64,000 bases of DNA from Purpureocillium takamizusanense. Its lineage: Eukaryota > Ascomycota > Sordariomycetes > Hypocreales > Ophiocordycipitaceae. Shown piece after piece: positions 10,553 to 21,457 of this stretch (within the stretch, counting starts at the first letter, position 1; every line of letters starts with the position of its first letter). A program made the position numbers and the translations under genes. The notes under the pieces are model-generated. The model ran no database searches. It had not been told where the DNA came from and worked only from the letters and a program-made list of their open reading frames with translations. The stretch lies in assembly GCF_022605165.1 (NCBI RefSeq), contig NC_063075.1, positions 62,001 to 126,000 on the forward strand. Reading direction: 5' to 3'.

Positions 10553-12389
10553 CTACACGTCCTTGGCCGTCGTCTCGGCATGCTTCTTCTTGGCCTCCTC
10601 TGCAGCAGCTGCAGCAGCATCCAAAGCATCCTTGAGGGTGTCTATGAGGTCCTCCACGTCCTCCAGGCCGGCCGAGATCCTCACGCTCTCCTCCTTGACC
10701 CCGCACGTCCTCATGTACTCCCTCTCCTCAGGATTCTTGGAGAACATGAACATGTTGTAGCACAGCGCGAGGGTGACGTGGCCGCCCAGATGCGGGCTCG
10801 GGTAGAAGCCGAGCCGGTCGTAAAAGGCCTTGGCCGCGGCCACGCTCGCAAAGTTGACCGTCATGAGGCATCCGTAACCCGGCTCTGGCAACTCCTTGTC
10901 GCTGCGTCTCTTGTACTTGTCGTATAGGCCCTTGCTGGGTAGGAGTCCCGGGTACTGGACGCTGGCGACGGGCGAATCGCCCTGACCGATGGTGCCGTGG
11001 AGAAACGTGGCCATGGCGTGGGCGTTGCGGTTGAGGCGTCGCGTGCGGGCGAGAAAGTCGCGCGAGTTGGCGAGCAGCACGTCCGCGTCGGCAATGAAGA
11101 GCTCGTTGCGGTGCGTCGAGGAGAAGACCGAGGACAGGGCCGAAAAGTGCGGCGAGAGGGGGTTGAGAACGATGGAGCCGCCCATGACGTTGGAGAGGCC
11201 GCTAAAGGACTTGGTGAGCGAGGTCAAGAGCACGTCCGTCTCGGCAAGGAAGTCGACGTTGCCGAAGCCGGCGACAGTATCGTCAAGGATGAGGATGAAG
11301 CCATGTTTCTCCGACTGTGTGCTGCGGGATCAGTTTTCTTCTGACGTCTACTGAGTGAGTGTTGGCCGTGTACAACGGACGGACTCACCAGCTTCTTGAT
11401 GCGGGCCACATCGACCGTATCGAGGGTTGGGTTCCCGGGCACTTCGACCAGCACGTGGCTGACGTCCCTGCCGTTCTGAGTCTCCTGGTCGAGCCACGAC
11501 TCGAACGCGTCGATGCCCTCTTCGTCGACGCGGCCGAAATGCTTCCAGCCGTGGGGCGACTCCTCGATGAGATGGTGGTACGTGTTGTGGAAGACGACGC
11601 CCAGGACGACAATGGTGCCCGGGCGGAAGCGCACGAGGGCGTTGCTCGTGTGGAAGACGGCCGCCATGCCCGTGGGATACAGATACACGTCCCCGGGCGC
11701 GCACGTCGCCACCCTGGCTGGGTCCAGCGGCGCCCGATGCAGCAGCTCGACGATGCGCTCACGCAGACCCTGGTGCGCCGGGCCCTCGGGCGTCCATGTT
11801 GGGGCAGGCATCACGTCGGCGTCGGCACCACCAATCGGCAGCTCGACTTCCTGCATGGTGGCGACATGCTTGAGGAGCTGCTCCCCGGCCCGAATCGACA
11901 GGCCGATGCCGGGGTTGCTCCACGTCGCCATGGCGCCGAGCATGTGCTTGGGGTCGTAGAGCACGACGAAGAGCCTGTGGCCGCCGACGTCGACGCACCG
12001 GAGGCTGATGGCGTCGGGCGTCATGACGTGCTCCTTGCGCTGCGCCAGCGTGACGTGCCGGCGCGTGTAGGGGCCCATGTCGGGGTTGAGATAGGGCAGG
12101 GCGACGGAGCCCTCCATGCCCACGAGTTGTGCGATGGCCTGGCCCAGCTGCCAGTAACCAGGCATTAGCATGGGGACAAGCAAAGTGAAACAATGCTGGA
12201 CAGTACCTCGGCCGCAAACTGCGTCGGCGCAAAGCGCGGGTAGATGTGGACGATGCGCGACAGCGCCGACATGTCGCCGTCGCGGATGCTCCGCGCCTGG
12301 TCCCATCCCGGGAGGTTGGTGATGATGCTGTAGGGCGTCTGCGGGGGCGGGGCATGCCCGAAGTCGGATTGGGGCTTGAGGACGACCAT
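10553..12389 (-). CDS. Cystathionine gamma-synthase-type PLP enzyme (Cys/Met metabolism family)
   Basis: Three exons on the minus strand: 12389-12207, 12147-11389 and 11314-10553, with introns of 59 and 74 nt (GTACTG...GGCAG; GTGAGT...CACAG), all phase 0. The product is 567 residues, the size of fungal STR2/met-7-like cystathionine gamma-synthases, which have a long N-terminal extension before the PLP fold. Motifs are YLYPTGMAAVFHTSN (cofactor phosphate region), VEVPGNPTLDTVD, LILDDTVAGFGN (the Asp holding the pyridine nitrogen) and LTSLTKSFSG with the Schiff-base Lys at about 349. It probably joins cysteine to an activated homoserine in methionine biosynthesis, or another gamma-replacement reaction. 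The C-terminus ends in an alanine/lysine-rich helix. Substrate is inferred from the family. Confidence 0.85.
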
Positions 12390-14936
12390 GGCTGCTGCTG
12401 CTGCGACGTTGCTGATGATGATGGCCTGCAGGTGCCTGCCTCGCGTATGTATGCTGTCTCAGGGTAGCAGTACTCCTGAGCCACCAGACTGGGCACAGGC
12501 ACCGGGATGGTGGCAGTAGTTTATAACGTGCACGATGCAGGTGTGTGTGTGTTGGGACACTCAAAAGTAAGCGTCCTCTGTTAGCCTGACGGTTGACCCC
12601 TGGACGGCCTACGGGCTGATCGCCGCCGCATCATCATTCATTCAATGCAGCAGATGCTGGTAACCGGGGCTCATCACTCTCAGATACATACGTCCCACAG
12701 CAGCCCGACGAGCCGTGCAGCAAGCCAACAAGCGAATCGTCGTCTCACGCTCTCCCCCCTCGTCTCGTCTTACGTGAGTTGTGCCCGAGCCCGCGATAAC
12801 GAAATGGCGCATAATCAGCAAATGGCCGGCGGCGGGCGCAAGACGCTCATCAGCAACTCGTCTCGTGTGTGGATAGAAGGTGCTGCTGATGATGAGTAAT
12901 TGCCCGGGTTCTGCGCTACGGTGTGAATGGGCTGTTGTTGGGTTGAATGGAGAGAACGTGCCGTTGGTCTGGCATCGAAATAAGGTGGGATAATTCCACA
13001 TCATTCAGTCTGTGTACCTTATGCAGGTAATAAACGGTGCCATGACGGATCTACTAGGCTGTTTGGCTGACTGCCTGGTGGAGGAATCATTGGTCAGTGT
13101 ATGGTGGTTGTCACACGCTACACGATGGCTTCGTTCAATGGGTTGTTCGTTGATGGCGGCCTCTTGTCCCCTCGCGAGGGCGAACCCGTCAGCCGCTCAA
13201 TTCGATGGAATAGCCCCTCCCTCCCTTGCAGTGGCAACATGCCAAGTACATGCACGCACACGGCTCGTGCTCTGCACATGCAATAAAGCAGGAAATGGCC
13301 AGGGAAGCTGACGCGAGTGGGCTTTGAAGTGGCGCTCTTTCTTTACCTTGACCACGCACAGCATGAACCGGATCAATTAACGTGATGTTGACCATCCGAC
13401 ATCCCGCAGACCCAACCGACTTGAGCTCTTTACTCGTCACAATAGAACGGCGCCGGACCGCCCAGGGCAACGGAGAGAACAGACGGCAAAGCTGGCCGCT
13501 TTCGCAGCCATTGATGGCGCCACACATGATGCCGCAACGTGCCATCTTTCCGTCCATGTACGTCTCGTCCTTGTACATTTCGCTACGCCGGTCGATTTGA
13601 CACTCAATGACAAGGCCAGAGCCGTCGTTGATGGCGCTCGTTTCGACCACTACGCTCACTGGCACGGCGGCGTGCTGGACTCGCCGCGCGTTGATGCCAT
13701 TTCTCGACCAGGACGATGCGACTCGAGTCTGACAACAACCCACGACACACCCGCCGTTCAACAGCTCGCCCCACGAGCTCCCTATGAGCCACAAGTCGAT
13801 ACAAACGGCTTGTCTCCCGACGCTGACTCGCATGCTAGGCAGGACAAGCAGCATACGCCAAAGCGGGACGAGGACAAACTTTTGTCGACAACAACGGGAC
13901 AGCACTTGGACGTTTCAGATCCGGGCGCGCACACCAATGACGGCAACCCCTACGGCGCACTAGGTCTTTGACTTGGAGGGCTAGGGTTCACAGACAAACG
14001 ACCAGTCTCTCGCTTCCTCTCCGCAGGAAAGGACATGATTGGGTTCCAGGTCATCATCGCGGAGAGTGAAGAATGGCACGGGCATCACTGGACAAGTCTC
14101 ATCAGTCTTTCCTCCGATCGGCCGGCAGCCGCGGCATGTCTGTCTTCAATGCCAACACTGATGGCGCCAGTTCGGGTCGGACATCGGGGGCCTCTGCGGC
14201 TCGATGGCCCTACGATGCGCCCGCTCATGCGTCTCGGAAGGCGAGACATGCGTTTGCGCCATGAAAGCTGCACGCGCAAACGGGCAAAAGAGCACGTGGA
14301 GGAGGGCGGTGGAATGAGTGCCGCCAACATACCGTACAAAGGACCCGACGATGCCGACGTTTTATTTCCGCGTCACGCCATGGTTGTGTCAGGGCGCGAA
14401 CCAGGGGTATCACCACGGCGTTCTTTTCCTTCACTCGCGGCTGCTGCGCGCCCTGAACTAGCACGTAACGTTACTAACCAGTATGGGCACCATACTCCCT
14501 CATCGGTTCTGACTCGGGCGCAAAAAGCTTTATCATCTTGGGCATGGCTTCCGCGGAACACAGAGGTCGAGTTTTTTTGACCCTGTTCCTAGTTGGCACC
14601 GGGCCGTCCCCATCGGCTCATCACCCATGACACCCATGTCTCCCGGACGCCGATCGTTTGAACCTTGGTGCCGTCCGCTTACTGTACCGATGCGCAGCAC
14701 ACGCCTCGTAGTTCGCTTTCTAGAAGTCAATTTGCGCAAGGATTGACGCTAATACGGGGCGCAAAAAGGTTGAAATGAAGCCCGTCGTCCTGTATATAAA
14801 TAAGATGAGCCTGCAGGTCCCTTGGCCAGGCAAGACAGACACTCAGCCCAGCCCATTGTATTCATCCCGCGCCATCGAAAGGTGCAGTGACGTCTGGTTC
14901 TGTCTCGCCCTGTTTTTAACCCTCCGACGCCCGGCG
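12390..14936. other. Long intergenic region, no supportable gene
   Basis: About 2.5 kb between the PLP enzyme start and the GH105 gene. Open frames such as 13189-13905 (minus), 13597-13971 and 14035-14580 (plus) lack domains and have average composition, so I do not call them. The 5' region of the minus-strand gene, with CA/GT-rich text near 12540, lies at the left; a TATA-type promoter for GH105 lies at the right. Confidence 0.45.
14793..14800 (+). promoter_or_regulatory. TATA box upstream of the GH105 gene
   Basis: TATATAAA lies 137 bp before the ATG at 14937. Such consensus TATA boxes are typical of inducible secreted-enzyme genes in fungi. A start of transcription about 30-60 bp downstream would give a leader of roughly 80-110 nt. 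Confidence 0.5.
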
Positions 14937-16175
14937 ATGCAGCCCGCCACAATGTTCGCCGCCATCGTCGCCGCCCTCGCCGCCGCCTTGGCCATGGCGC
15001 CCGTCGCCGCCCGGGGATGCGGCCACCAGCCGTACTCGCGGCGCATGCTGGACAGCATCAAGCTGCGGCAGCAGGGCGTCATCTCCTCGGGCGCGGCATC
15101 CAGCACGCTCGAGAACGGCATCCTCGCCCTGGCCATGCACGAGACCCTCGCCCAGTACCCCGACGCCCCCTCCCGCGACGACGACGGGCGCTACCTCGTC
15201 GGCGTGCTCGACAGCGCGTCGCGGCCGTACACAAACGCCACCTGGGCGGCGACCCGTCCGCTCGACCGCTTCTCCCTGGCCACGGGCATCGAGCGGGCCG
15301 TCTCGTCGGGCTTGCCCGTCACGCCCGCCTCGACGACGGCATACGAGGCCATCAACGCGTCCCTCGCCCTGCAGCGGCGCAACCCCGACTCGGGGCTCTG
15401 GTACTTTGTCTACACGGAGTGGAGCTACCTCGACGGCATGGTCTCCCTGCTGCCCTTCATGGCCGGCGCCGCGCACCCCAACGAGACGGACATGCGGCTG
15501 CAGGTCCAGCTGCTCGAGGACCATTGCCGACGGCCCGACGGCGGACCGCCTCTCCTCGTGCACGGATACGACTGGTCGCGCAAGGCCGTGTGGGCGAACA
15601 ACATGACGGGCGCGAGCCCCTACGTCTGGGGACGGTCGCTCGGCTGGTTCCTCGCGGGCATGGTGCAGACGTACGAGCGTTACGACTGCGGCGCGGGGTC
15701 GTCGTCGTCGGACAAGCCATATCGCCCGCTGTGCAGCCAGGTGCGCAACGTGACGGTCCAGATCGTGGACGCGCTCGTGGACCTTGCCGACGGCGAGACG
15801 GGCGCCTGGTGGCAGCTGCCCACGTTTCCCAGGCGCGCGGGCAACTACCTCGAGAGCTCCAGCACGGTGCTCTTCATCTTTTCCATCCTCAAGGGGCTGC
15901 GGCTGGGGCTCGTGAGCGACGGCCCCAAGGGCTTGCAAAAGGCGGCGCTGCGGGCGTACGAGTACACGACGAGGGCGTTCGTCACCGACGTGGGCAAGGG
16001 GAACGGCACCATTGGGTTCGACAAGACGGTGGCCGTCTGCAGTCTCAACTCGACGGCGACGTACGAGTACTATACGTCTCGGCCGATTCTGCCTGATAGC
16101 CTGCTCGGAGAGTCGACGTTTATCCTCGCCGCGTTGGAGGTTGAGCGTCTCAACGGGCACAAACGATGGCAATAG
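14937..16175 (+). CDS. Secreted glycoside hydrolase family 105 (unsaturated rhamnogalacturonyl hydrolase)
   Basis: Single exon; the ATG at 14937 gives 412 residues starting with an alanine-rich signal peptide (about 1-26, cleavage near VAARG). The frame is open further upstream, but this ATG alone places the signal peptide at the start. The (alpha/alpha)6-barrel signatures of GH105/GH88 follow: LALQRRNPDSGLWYFVY, WSYLDGMVSLLPF, HGYDWSRKAVW and SPYVWGRSLGWFLAGMVQ, then GAWWQLPTFP and GNYLESSSTVLFI. These enzymes remove the unsaturated uronic residue from oligosaccharides released by pectin or rhamnogalacturonan lyases. Several N-glycosylation sequons (NATW, NASL, NMTG, NSTA) suit secretion. 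This points to plant-cell-wall use by the organism. Confidence 0.88.
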   Translation: MQPATMFAAIVAALAAALAMAPVAARGCGHQPYSRRMLDSIKLRQQGVISSGAASSTLENGILALAMHETLAQYPDAPSRDDDGRYLVGVLDSASRPYTNATWAATRPLDRFSLATGIERAVSSGLPVTPASTTAYEAINASLALQRRNPDSGLWYFVYTEWSYLDGMVSLLPFMAGAAHPNETDMRLQVQLLEDHCRRPDGGPPLLVHGYDWSRKAVWANNMTGASPYVWGRSLGWFLAGMVQTYERYDCGAGSSSSDKPYRPLCSQVRNVTVQIVDALVDLADGETGAWWQLPTFPRRAGNYLESSSTVLFIFSILKGLRLGLVSDGPKGLQKAALRAYEYTTRAFVTDVGKGNGTIGFDKTVAVCSLNSTATYEYYTSRPILPDSLLGESTFILAALEVERLNGHKRWQ

Positions 16176-16914
16176 ACTCTACTTTGGTACTCTTTTCCGT
16201 TCTGCCATGGTGCATGCGATAGCGATGGGCGGGCAAGTTCCAGCCAAGACAGATATCATTTTCAAGCAGAAGCGTTTCAAGGTCCCTGAGATTGTCCAAT
16301 GTCACAAGTGAGAAAGGGGGGCACAGCACAATGAGGCTCAAAAGGATGATATGGAGAGACTATGACTGTGGTCTGCAGAGATGTGCGTAGCTATATAGCT
16401 GCAGACCCAAACGAGGAAGGGCCAAACCGGGATCCCAAACCGGGAGCCCCAAACAGGGAGGCTGACCAATGCCTCTCAACAACAAGGATAGCCGGCCGCC
16501 GTTCAAGAGCCAAGCCGTCCCCTCCAAGCGGTGCCCCATCCACCAGCACAGGTCGGGCTGCAGCGTAAATCGCATAGCGGACCGAGTCAGACGTCAACGT
16601 CTCTTTGAGCAGCACCACGTAGCGGACCCCGCGGTCACGAGCTTTCAGCTGCGTGCACTTCATACGTAGCCCCCCTTCATCAGCTCGTCCAGGGCTGAGG
16701 GGCAGATGACACCTCTCGTCGCATCCCGAGCCTTGGCGTCGGTAGCTGCGAGGAACCCGATACCCGAGCCACCATCTGTGGTCAAAGGGCGCAGGCCCAT
16801 GTACTTACTGGCGACTTCAAGCTTGAACGCTGACGATACATATTACAAGCGCAACGGCGCGCCCAATGTACACAACTCCTTCGCTCAGCACACGTCTTGT
16901 GTACCCCTCCCAAG
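16176..16914. other. Intergenic with a possible decayed minus-strand coding stretch
   Basis: Minus-strand readings at 16391-16663 (90 codons from an ATG) and, in another frame, about 16660-16800 (from YMGLRPLTTDGG) look protein-like but are separated by a stop and have no family I recognise. They could be the broken remains of an enzyme gene. The last 100 bases before 16915 probably carry the methyltransferase promoter. Confidence 0.3.
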
Positions 16915-17616
16915 ATGACTCAAGAGAGCGACGACGACGCCCGGTTCTGGGACAAGACCGCCCCGTCATACTCCAAGTCCGCCGTGTCGGACGAAGCCGG
17001 CTACCAGCGGACCCTCGACCGCACCGCCAGCCTGCTCCGGCCCGCGCATCGCGTACTGGAGCTCGGGTGCGGGACGGGCTCGACGGCCCTGCGCCTGGCC
17101 GACCGCGTGGGCGAGTATCTGGCCACCGACATCTCCCCACAGATGATTCGCATCGCCACCGACAAGAAACCCCTCCCCACCAACCTAGAGTTCCACACCG
17201 CAACCATAGCGTCTCTCCTCACCGCCGCCAGGCCCGAACCCGACGCCGCCACCGCCAGCCCAACAACGAGGTCGTCCTTTGACGTCGTGCTGGGGTTCAA
17301 CTACCTGCACCTGGTGCGCGACCTCCCCGGCACGCTCAAGGGCATCCGCGCGCTTCTCCGCGCCGACGACCATAACGGCGGCGGGCTGCTCATCACCAAG
17401 ACGCCATGCGTCGGCGAGATGAATCCGCTCCTGAGGCTCGCGCTGCCGGTCATGCGCGCCGTGGGCAGGGCCCCGTACGCGGCCGTCTTTACTGCCGTGG
17501 AGCTGAGCGCGCAGCTGGAGGCGGCGGGATTTGAGGTGCTGGAGACGGAGACACACGCGTCGGGGGGTAGGGACGACCATCGGCCGTTTATCGTGGCGCG
17601 CAAGAAGAGGGCGTGA
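16915..17616 (+). CDS. Class I SAM-dependent methyltransferase
   Basis: Single exon, 233 residues from the ATG at 16915; the sequence before that ATG is open for a few codons without another ATG. Motif I is VLELGCGTGSTALRLA (about 47-62), followed by ATDISPQM (acidic residue after beta 2) and, after a proline/threonine-rich insert, VVLGFNYLHLVRDL (motif II region). The C-terminal ALPVMRAVGRAPYAAVFTAV and GFEVLETE fit the small UbiE/Methyltransf_11/25 group. It probably methylates a small molecule in the cytosol; the substrate is unknown. Convergent with the PARP-like gene, with stop codons only 123 bp apart. Confidence 0.85.
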   Translation: MTQESDDDARFWDKTAPSYSKSAVSDEAGYQRTLDRTASLLRPAHRVLELGCGTGSTALRLADRVGEYLATDISPQMIRIATDKKPLPTNLEFHTATIASLLTAARPEPDAATASPTTRSSFDVVLGFNYLHLVRDLPGTLKGIRALLRADDHNGGGLLITKTPCVGEMNPLLRLALPVMRAVGRAPYAAVFTAVELSAQLEAAGFEVLETETHASGGRDDHRPFIVARKKRA

Positions 17617-17739
17617 GATTTATGCAAATTGTTGCTACGTTTGCGAACGGGTCAAGGTCATCATTGACGTCGCCTTGGGATATTATATCATATCACCGTG
17701 AAACTAGCCTTGGACGGCAGCGGGCGGGCAGGCACTCAC

Positions 17740-19509
17740 TCACTCCTCCGCGCCCATCAGCCTCCCCAGGCAAAACTCATACTCATCATCCTCCGCGTCG
17801 TCGCCCTCCCCCTCCCCCGACGCAGAGCCGCCACCACCACCACCACCACCCTCATCCCGTGGTGGCAGCAGCACGTCCCTCCACGCCGGGCCCCGCGCCC
17901 GCTTCTGCGCGAGGTACTCGTCGCGCTCAACCCCTTGCTCGCCGTGGTCCTCGAGCTCGCCCATCTTTTGCCAGCTCCAGTACCCGCCCGCGTCCAGGGC
18001 ATTGTCCTTGCCGTCGTCGGTATCGAAAAGGTCGACGCGCTGCTCCTGGTACTCGCCGTAGTCCTCCTCGTCCTCCGACACCTCGCCCACCTCGAGCACC
18101 TGGAACTTGGTCCCCGTCGCGGGACCGTACCCGTAGGGAAAGTACTTGGCCGCCCTCGCCATCACGGCCTCCTTGGCCCGCTGCCTGTCTCCCGGCAACA
18201 TCATCACGGACTGCGCCTCGCTGCGTATTAGTCGCGGGTGCGTCTTGCGCTCTCCCCCTTTCTCCATGTGGCTGGCCGCCCACGCCGCGTACTCGGCCGG
18301 GTCGTCGGGCACGTCCTCGAAAAAGTCGGCGTTGTCGTCGTCCCCCCAGTCCAGGTGCACCACGTACACGGGCAGGATGCGCCGCGGGTCGAAGACGACG
18401 TACTCGAGCCCCTCGTTGCCGACGTGCGAGTCGGCGCCCTCGTACGCCTCGTCGCTGTCGCGCCACCCGTCCTCGCGGTACATGCGCCGCGCCCGGCCCA
18501 TGAGCGTCGCGCACACGATGAGCTTGACGCCGTAGTAGCTCCCCGGCGCCGTGCGCCCGCACCACCGGTCCGCGTACGCCAGCCCGAACCCCGCGTCGGG
18601 CGAGCTGTAGATGCCGCGCCCGTACGTCGCGCCGCACCGCACGCCGTGCTCCGCCCCCGTCGCCGGGTCGCGCATCCCCGGCCGCAGGAACCCATGCCGC
18701 ACGATGCTCGACACGAAGCGCCGCTGCGTCCCGTGGAAGGTGAGCCGCGGCCGCGCCAGGTGCTCCACGTAGTCGGACGTGCGGGCGCTGCGGCAGAGCT
18801 GCGGAGGTGCGTGGCGGCGCAACGTGCTCAGCGGCAGCGCGGACAGACCCTCGCGGAGCTGGGCGTGCGCACGGTCGAAGCCCACGGCCAGGTCCTTTCG
18901 GATCACCTCCTCGACGTGCTGCACGCGGTACTGCGGCGGGATCATGGCGGCCACGTCCTGCGGCGTCACGCCGAGGTAGCGCTGCGCGAGTTCGCTCGAC
19001 GACAGCGTACTCATGGCGACGCCCTGCTTAATGTCAAAGTCGAGCCGCGGCATCGCCTTTCTCGTCGCCTTCTTCTTGACGGGCGTCTTGCACAGCCGCT
19101 TCGCGCGGAACAGCTCCATCGCGCGGTTCGTCTCCTCGACCATCAACGTCACGACCTTGGAGTAGTCAAACTCGGACCCGTCGCAGGCGTCTACCCAGTC
19201 GTGCAGCCGTCCGAGCGTGTTGACGAGCGCGCCCTCGGCGACGATGCCGCGCAGCCGCCTGCGCAGGGCGTCGACGGCGTCGATGGGCATGCTGTGGTTG
19301 ATAATCTCCCACGTCGGCTGCGCAATGGGGTACGCGGCCCCCGGCGTGATGTGAAGCGCCATCTCGCCATACGCAAAGACCAAGGTCGATTCGAGGGGCG
19401 AGTCCCATCGACGCTCCGCGCTGATATGTCCCTCCTCGACGAGGCTGTCCGTCTCTTCGTCGCGCAAGACGGAAAGCTGGATGAGGTCATCGTCGGAGGG
19501 CTCGGCCAT
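17740..19509 (-). CDS. PARP-type ADP-ribosyltransferase-like protein
   Basis: Single exon, 589 residues, ATG at 19509. The C-terminal half carries a PARP catalytic fold: LTFHGTQ (His about 259), GATYGRGIYSSP (Tyr about 301) and NEGLEYVVFDPRRILPVYVVHL (Glu about 369). These are the His-Tyr-Glu triad positions that bind NAD+ and catalyse transfer. The N-terminal 130 residues, with YPIAQPTWEIIN and an amphipathic helical end, resemble an RWD-like module. A basic KKKATRK segment follows. After the catalytic domain comes a 180-residue acidic tail with a polyglycine run (about 555-563). Nuclear WGR or zinc-finger modules of PARP1-type enzymes are absent, so it is probably a mono-ADP-ribosyltransferase with a protein target. 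The triad reading is mine and untested. Confidence 0.75.
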   Translation of the reverse strand: MAEPSDDDLIQLSVLRDEETDSLVEEGHISAERRWDSPLESTLVFAYGEMALHITPGAAYPIAQPTWEIINHSMPIDAVDALRRRLRGIVAEGALVNTLGRLHDWVDACDGSEFDYSKVVTLMVEETNRAMELFRAKRLCKTPVKKKATRKAMPRLDFDIKQGVAMSTLSSSELAQRYLGVTPQDVAAMIPPQYRVQHVEEVIRKDLAVGFDRAHAQLREGLSALPLSTLRRHAPPQLCRSARTSDYVEHLARPRLTFHGTQRRFVSSIVRHGFLRPGMRDPATGAEHGVRCGATYGRGIYSSPDAGFGLAYADRWCGRTAPGSYYGVKLIVCATLMGRARRMYREDGWRDSDEAYEGADSHVGNEGLEYVVFDPRRILPVYVVHLDWGDDDNADFFEDVPDDPAEYAAWAASHMEKGGERKTHPRLIRSEAQSVMMLPGDRQRAKEAVMARAAKYFPYGYGPATGTKFQVLEVGEVSEDEEDYGEYQEQRVDLFDTDDGKDNALDAGGYWSWQKMGELEDHGEQGVERDEYLAQKRARGPAWRDVLLPPRDEGGGGGGGGSASGEGEGDDAEDDEYEFCLGRLMGAEE

Positions 19510-20102
19510 GGCCCTCGGCTTGGACCTGGGCAGAGGGCCAGACGGCCAATGTGGAATCTCTGCACTGATCTCGGGTGCAATAGGTAGTATGAATGACGCT
19601 CTTTGTGTGTGTGGGAATTGATGTGTTGGTGTCGGAAGTTGAGGATTTGTCGTCTAAGTCGCAGTCGCCAGTCGCAGTGCAGCAGGGTAGAGCAGTACCT
19701 TGATGTATTCTTGACGGCAGCCTCAGCTCCCTCCGTCTTATACAAGACGATGCGCTGCCTTGCGGCGCAGCTGCGGCTCTCTTGACTCACCCGGCGGCGC
19801 GCATCAGCCTCCCAACGCTAGGCGGATCCAAGCCGCCTTCACTCAGCCAAACCCACGCAAAAGTCCGCCTTGGCAGGGGAAAAAGTTCAAGAGTATTAAA
19901 TGATCTAATGTCGTCTGTGTACATGACTCCGTGTCGAACTCGCTGTGCCCGCAGCCTCGAAACGCTCATCTTGATGCATGTTTCCGTCCAGGCTCCGTCT
20001 ATCCATGTTGTCCGATTCTTCGTCGCTTCCAGGTTGCGCGAAGTGCCCCAACGCCAGCCCCCGAGCGAATATCGTGCTTGCTGCCACCCATCGCCTCCTC
20101 GC
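19510..20102. other. Intergenic region between the PARP-like gene and erg6
   Basis: Contains the promoter and leader of the PARP-like gene (minus) and the 3' flank of erg6. No open frame with support. Confidence 0.5.
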
Positions 20103-21457
20103 TCACTGTGTCGGCTTGCGAGCGACCATCAGGTACATGGGTGTGAAGAGCTTCTCGCGGCCGCCGGCGACGAGGCAGTCGGCGGCGAGCGCCAGGCTGT
20201 CGGCCGTCTTCTTGGTGCCGGCAGGGGCAATTTTGAGCATCTCCAGGAAGCCCGCCAAGTTGTGGGCAATGGTGCGACCCCAGGTGGTCATGCGCACAAT
20301 GGTGAAGATGTCACCAATCGATTGGATATAGCGCAGCTCGCCCGACAGCGGCCAGTACCACGGCGAGGGGTCGGGGCGGTCCGCCAGGTCCTCGTTGCGC
20401 AGCAGCTCGAAGCCGGCTGCCTTGATAGCGTCGAGGGCCTCGCTGACCTTGCACATGTTGGAGATGCCGTCACCCTGCTCGATGCCGAGACGGATCTCGC
20501 GGTGGTGGAGGTTATCGTTGTCGTACTCGTCCGTCATGAGCCACTCGTATACGCCAAAGACGCCGCCGGGCTTCAGCACGCGGAAGATTTGGCTGTAGAT
20601 GCCCTCGAGCGTGGGCGCGTGCACCGTGGCCTCGATGGCGTAGACAGCATCGAACGTGTTGTCCTCGAATGACATTTGCTTTCCGCAGGTTAGCACGCAG
20701 CACATACCTCTTACGACGGGCTCACATGAGGGACCAGACTAACCATGAAATCGCCCTTGACAAAGTCGAGCTGGTGCGATAGGTTCTCCTTGGCGGCGTA
20801 GTGGGTGGCGCGCTCAATCTGATAGTCGTTGTTGTTCAGGCCAGTGATGTGGGCGCCCGTGAACTTGGCAATCTCGCGGGCAGGGCCGCCGACGCCACAA
20901 CCAACATCGAGGACCTTCATGCCCTCCTTGATGCCCATGCTGTGGGCGAGGTAGTGCTCGTGACGGGCAATGGCCTGATAGAAGGGCTCGCCGATCGAGA
21001 AGCGGCAGAAGTGGAAGGACTGGCCCCAGCCGTACTCGTACAGGTCGGTCGCGAGGTTGTAGTAGCTGGGCGAGCGGGTTAGATCGAGGTGCTCTCGTGG
21101 TTCGCCGGTGGGAGCGTTCAACTCACTGTCTCGTCAGGGTCGCGTACTCGGCGGTGCGAGCCTGGAAGAAGCGCGGTCAGTTTTGCCAAAGAAAGGACAT
21201 CGTCGACGACGATTGTCAGGGGCGGAGATGCCAGGCAGACGTACGGCTCGCTCCTCGGCCGTCTCGTTGGCGGCGGGCTTGTTGTCCCAGTGCTTGAAAT
21301 ACTCGTCGACGGCAGCCTTCTTGGCGTCGGCACCCTTGGAGAACATGGCAGCGATGCCACCGCGGGCCTGGGCCGACTTGCCGTGCATGGCCTTGTTGAA
21401 GGCAGCATCGCGGCTGTGGTCCTCGCGCTCAAGGTTGGAGGCGGTGGAAGAAACCAT
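20103..21457 (-). CDS. erg6: Sterol 24-C-methyltransferase Erg6
   Basis: Four exons on the minus strand: 21457-21245, 21161-21127 (35 nt), 21065-20744 and 20678-20103. The introns are 83, 61 and 65 nt with GTACGT, GTGAGT and GTTAGT donors. The spliced protein is 381 residues, against 383 for yeast Erg6. Diagnostic blocks are [20 protein letters not shown] (sterol-binding region, rebuilt across intron 2), [29 protein letters not shown] (SAM site), GLNNNDYQI, then [19 protein letters not shown] and [13 protein letters not shown]. It methylates C-24 of zymosterol or lanosterol-type side chains in ergosterol synthesis, at the ER and lipid droplets. Divergent from the splicing-factor gene at 22269. 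Confidence 0.96.

Noticed and set aside
13189..13905. 238-codon minus-strand frame between the PLP enzyme and GH105
   Set aside because: Unusually rich in Cys, Ser and Arg with no motif or family; looks like non-coding sequence.
14916..16172. 418-codon frame on the minus strand
   Set aside because: Antisense to the GH105 gene; no domain, composition rich in Arg/Gly as expected for a shadow frame.
18238..19587. 449-codon frame on the plus strand
   Set aside because: It is the antisense shadow of the PARP-like gene, whose minus-strand reading shows a coherent catalytic domain.
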